Origin: Amycolatopsis endophytica
Lineage (GTDB): Bacteria > Actinomycetota > Actinomycetes > Mycobacteriales > Pseudonocardiaceae
Assembly (NCBI RefSeq): GCF_013410405.1
Contig: NZ_JACCFK010000001.1
Location: forward strand, 2,728,001 to 2,792,000
Direction: 5' to 3'
DNA length: 64,000 bases
Below the pieces are notes generated by a model that saw only the letters and a program-made list of their open reading frames with translations, had not been told where the DNA came from and searched no databases. Below, in pieces: positions 63,501-64,000 of the stretch. The position numbers and the translations under genes were made by a program. Each line of letters opens with the position of its first letter. Position 1 is the first letter of the stretch.

Positions 63501-64000
63501 CGGGCACATCGCGGGCGTCGGGTTCGACCTCTACGTCCGGCTGGTCGGCGAGGCGGTCGACGTGTTCCGCCGCAGCGCCGGTGACGCGCCCGCCGAGGAG
63601 GAGGAGCTGCGCGAGGTGCGGGTCGACCTGCCGATCGACGCGCACATCCCGCACGACTACGTCCCCGGCGAGCGGCTGCGCCTGGAGGCTTACCGCAAGA
63701 TCGCCGCGGCGGTCGACGACGGCGAGCTGCGCGCGGTCGAGGAGGAGCTGGTCGACCGCTACGGCCAGCCGCCCGCGCCGGTGCGGCGGCTGCTGGCGGT
63801 CGCCCGGTTCCGGCACGTGTGCCGGGCCGCGGGCGTCACCGAGGTGTCCGCTCAGGGCAGCAACATCCGCTTCGCGCCGCTGGAACTGATGGACTCGCAG
63901 ATGGTCCGGCTCAAGCGGCTGCACCCGAAGGCCACCTACAAGGCGGCGATGCGCACGGTGTCGCTGCCGAAGCCGACCGAGGGCCCCGCGGGCGGCCGGA
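60523..64000 (+). CDS. mfd: Transcription-repair coupling factor (partial, runs off window)
   Basis: The first 1159 codons of Mfd, the SF2 translocase that removes stalled RNA polymerase at lesions and recruits UvrA. The UvrB-homology domains are at about 30-350 ([30 protein letters not shown]). The RNA-polymerase interaction domain lies at about 500-570 ([20 protein letters not shown]). The helicase motifs follow: [18 protein letters not shown] (Walker A, about 657), DEEQRFG (about 758) and [13 protein letters not shown]. The RecG-like TRG region contains [18 protein letters not shown]. The C-terminal UvrA-binding-regulating domain is cut by the window end. The GTG start at 60523 follows AGGGAG. 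Confidence 0.97.
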   Translation, partial: MSDPQLSGLLSAVLPDPALRAVVERAGAPLLELEGATATRQLVVAALASDAGAGRPVLAVTATGREAEELTAALASLIGEEAVADFPSWETLPHERLSPRADTVGRRLDVLHRLHTDNAPRVVVATIRSLIQPMAPGLGGLAPVELTVGEEEEFEPLLERLVELAYTRVDMVEKRGEFAVRGGILDLFPPTADHPYRVEFWGDEVSEVRAFAVSDQRSLPGELSHVYAPPCRELLLTADVKARAGELAEQYEADAQLAEMLAKLAGGIPVEGMEALIPVLCQGELELLTDAMPEGTHVLLADPEKIRARAADLVRTGQEFLEASWMSAAGGGQAPIDLGASAYRNLEEVAKHAGETGRAWWTLSQLTSEDADVVQVGVEASPAYRGDLERAVADLRGHLAAEGTAVLVVAGHGTAARAVEQLSAAGISATHAADGLSGRPAQGIVTVACGGLAEGFVAPELRLVVLTEADLTGRGATAGSTTRDLGAKMPSRRRNAVDPLALKPGDYVVHDQHGIGRFVEMVQRTVGGATREYLVLEYASSKRGHPGDRLFVPSDQLDEVSRYVGGELPTLNKLGGSDWKNTKAKARKAVKEIAAELVQLYAARQASPGHPFGPDTPWQRELEDAFPFTETGDQLAAIDEVKSDMERGVPMDRVICGDVGYGKTEIAVRAAFKAVQDGKQVAVLVPTTLLAQQHLNTFSQRMASFPVKIKGLSRFTDKTESEATLAGLADGEIDIVIGTHRLLQTGIRYKDLGLVIVDEEQRFGVEHKEHIKALRTHVDVLTMSATPIPRTLEMSLAGIREMSTILTPPEDRHPILTYVGAYDDKQVGAAIRRELLRDGQVFYVHNRVSSIEKAAKRLRELVPEARVVTAHGQMNEEKLEKIIQGFWEREYDVLVCTTIVETGLDISNANTLIVERGDLLGLAQLHQLRGRVGRGRERGYAYFLYPPENPLTETAHDRLATIAQNTELGAGMAVAMKDLEIRGAGNILGAEQSGHIAGVGFDLYVRLVGEAVDVFRRSAGDAPAEEEELREVRVDLPIDAHIPHDYVPGERLRLEAYRKIAAAVDDGELRAVEEELVDRYGQPPAPVRRLLAVARFRHVCRAAGVTEVSAQGSNIRFAPLELMDSQMVRLKRLHPKATYKAAMRTVSLPKPTEGPAGGR

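Noticed and set aside
60157..63924. A 1255-codon open frame on the minus strand opposite mfd
   Set aside because: It is the antisense of mfd at a high-GC third-position frame. It is rich in Arg/Gly/Asp without any domain, while mfd on the plus strand has all its motifs.

Overview
The window comes from a high-GC actinomycete. The conserved backbone runs in the gene order of the Mycobacterium tuberculosis Rv1002c-Rv1020 neighbourhood: protein O-mannosyltransferase, rsmI, pabB, metG, tatD, rpfB, rsmA (ksgA), ispE, a FadD/Pks16-like ligase, pth, rplY, prs, glmU, a TetR gene and mfd. Mostly leaderless or GTG starts, AfsR-type SARP regulators and secreted hydrolases point to the Pseudonocardiaceae (Amycolatopsis-like). 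That placement is inference from gene content, not a search.

Left part (1-13000) is accessory: a decayed Wadjet jetD end, a DrrAB-type exporter, a large SARP/NB-ARC regulator, a broken DUF2306 gene, PH-domain membrane proteins with a TetR/SGNH-hydrolase operon, a secreted GH20 hexosaminidase with a DasR-like site, and a propionyl-CoA synthetase-like ligase. From 13570 come a membrane-anchored Ser/Thr kinase of inverted layout, a methyltransferase, PMT, rsmI and pabB. Then follow DUF4185 and GH25-like proteins and a junk tract (21553-23717) holding remnants of macA, macB, tetR and an SDR gene. A secreted alpha/beta hydrolase and a PadR-controlled DrrAB exporter complete this part.

The core run (28007-49481) is metG-tatD-rpfB, then rsmA, then a SAM-I riboswitch with a downstream Cys-containing leader peptide ahead of an orphan MetN-like ATPase with altered catalytic motifs. 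Next are a divergent MFS/TetR pair with twin operators, ispE with an ABC-F gene, a TetR facing a shrunken acetyltransferase and a DUF5701 gene, the ligase, a two-repeat DivIVA mini-protein, pth-rplY, a 1-kb repeat-rich gap, a lipoprotein, and prs-glmU.

The right part holds a diguanylate cyclase, tRNA-Gln(TTG), a fatty-acid desaturase with TetR, a second SARP/NB-ARC regulator, a head-to-head pair of truncated MarR and SDR genes, an amino-acid permease, a PQQ-type sugar dehydrogenase lipoprotein, a 55-residue protein, and mfd running off the end.

Core functions are translation, cell-wall precursor supply (prs, glmU), isoprenoid synthesis, peptidoglycan resuscitation and repair. Accessory insertions between core genes are rich in drug efflux, regulators and pseudogenes. 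I see no intact novel defence or biosynthetic system. The most unusual elements are the SAM riboswitch/leader peptide/degenerate MetN unit, the two independent deletions that removed the shared promoter between divergent regulator-SDR pairs, and three kinds of structured intergenic repeat.
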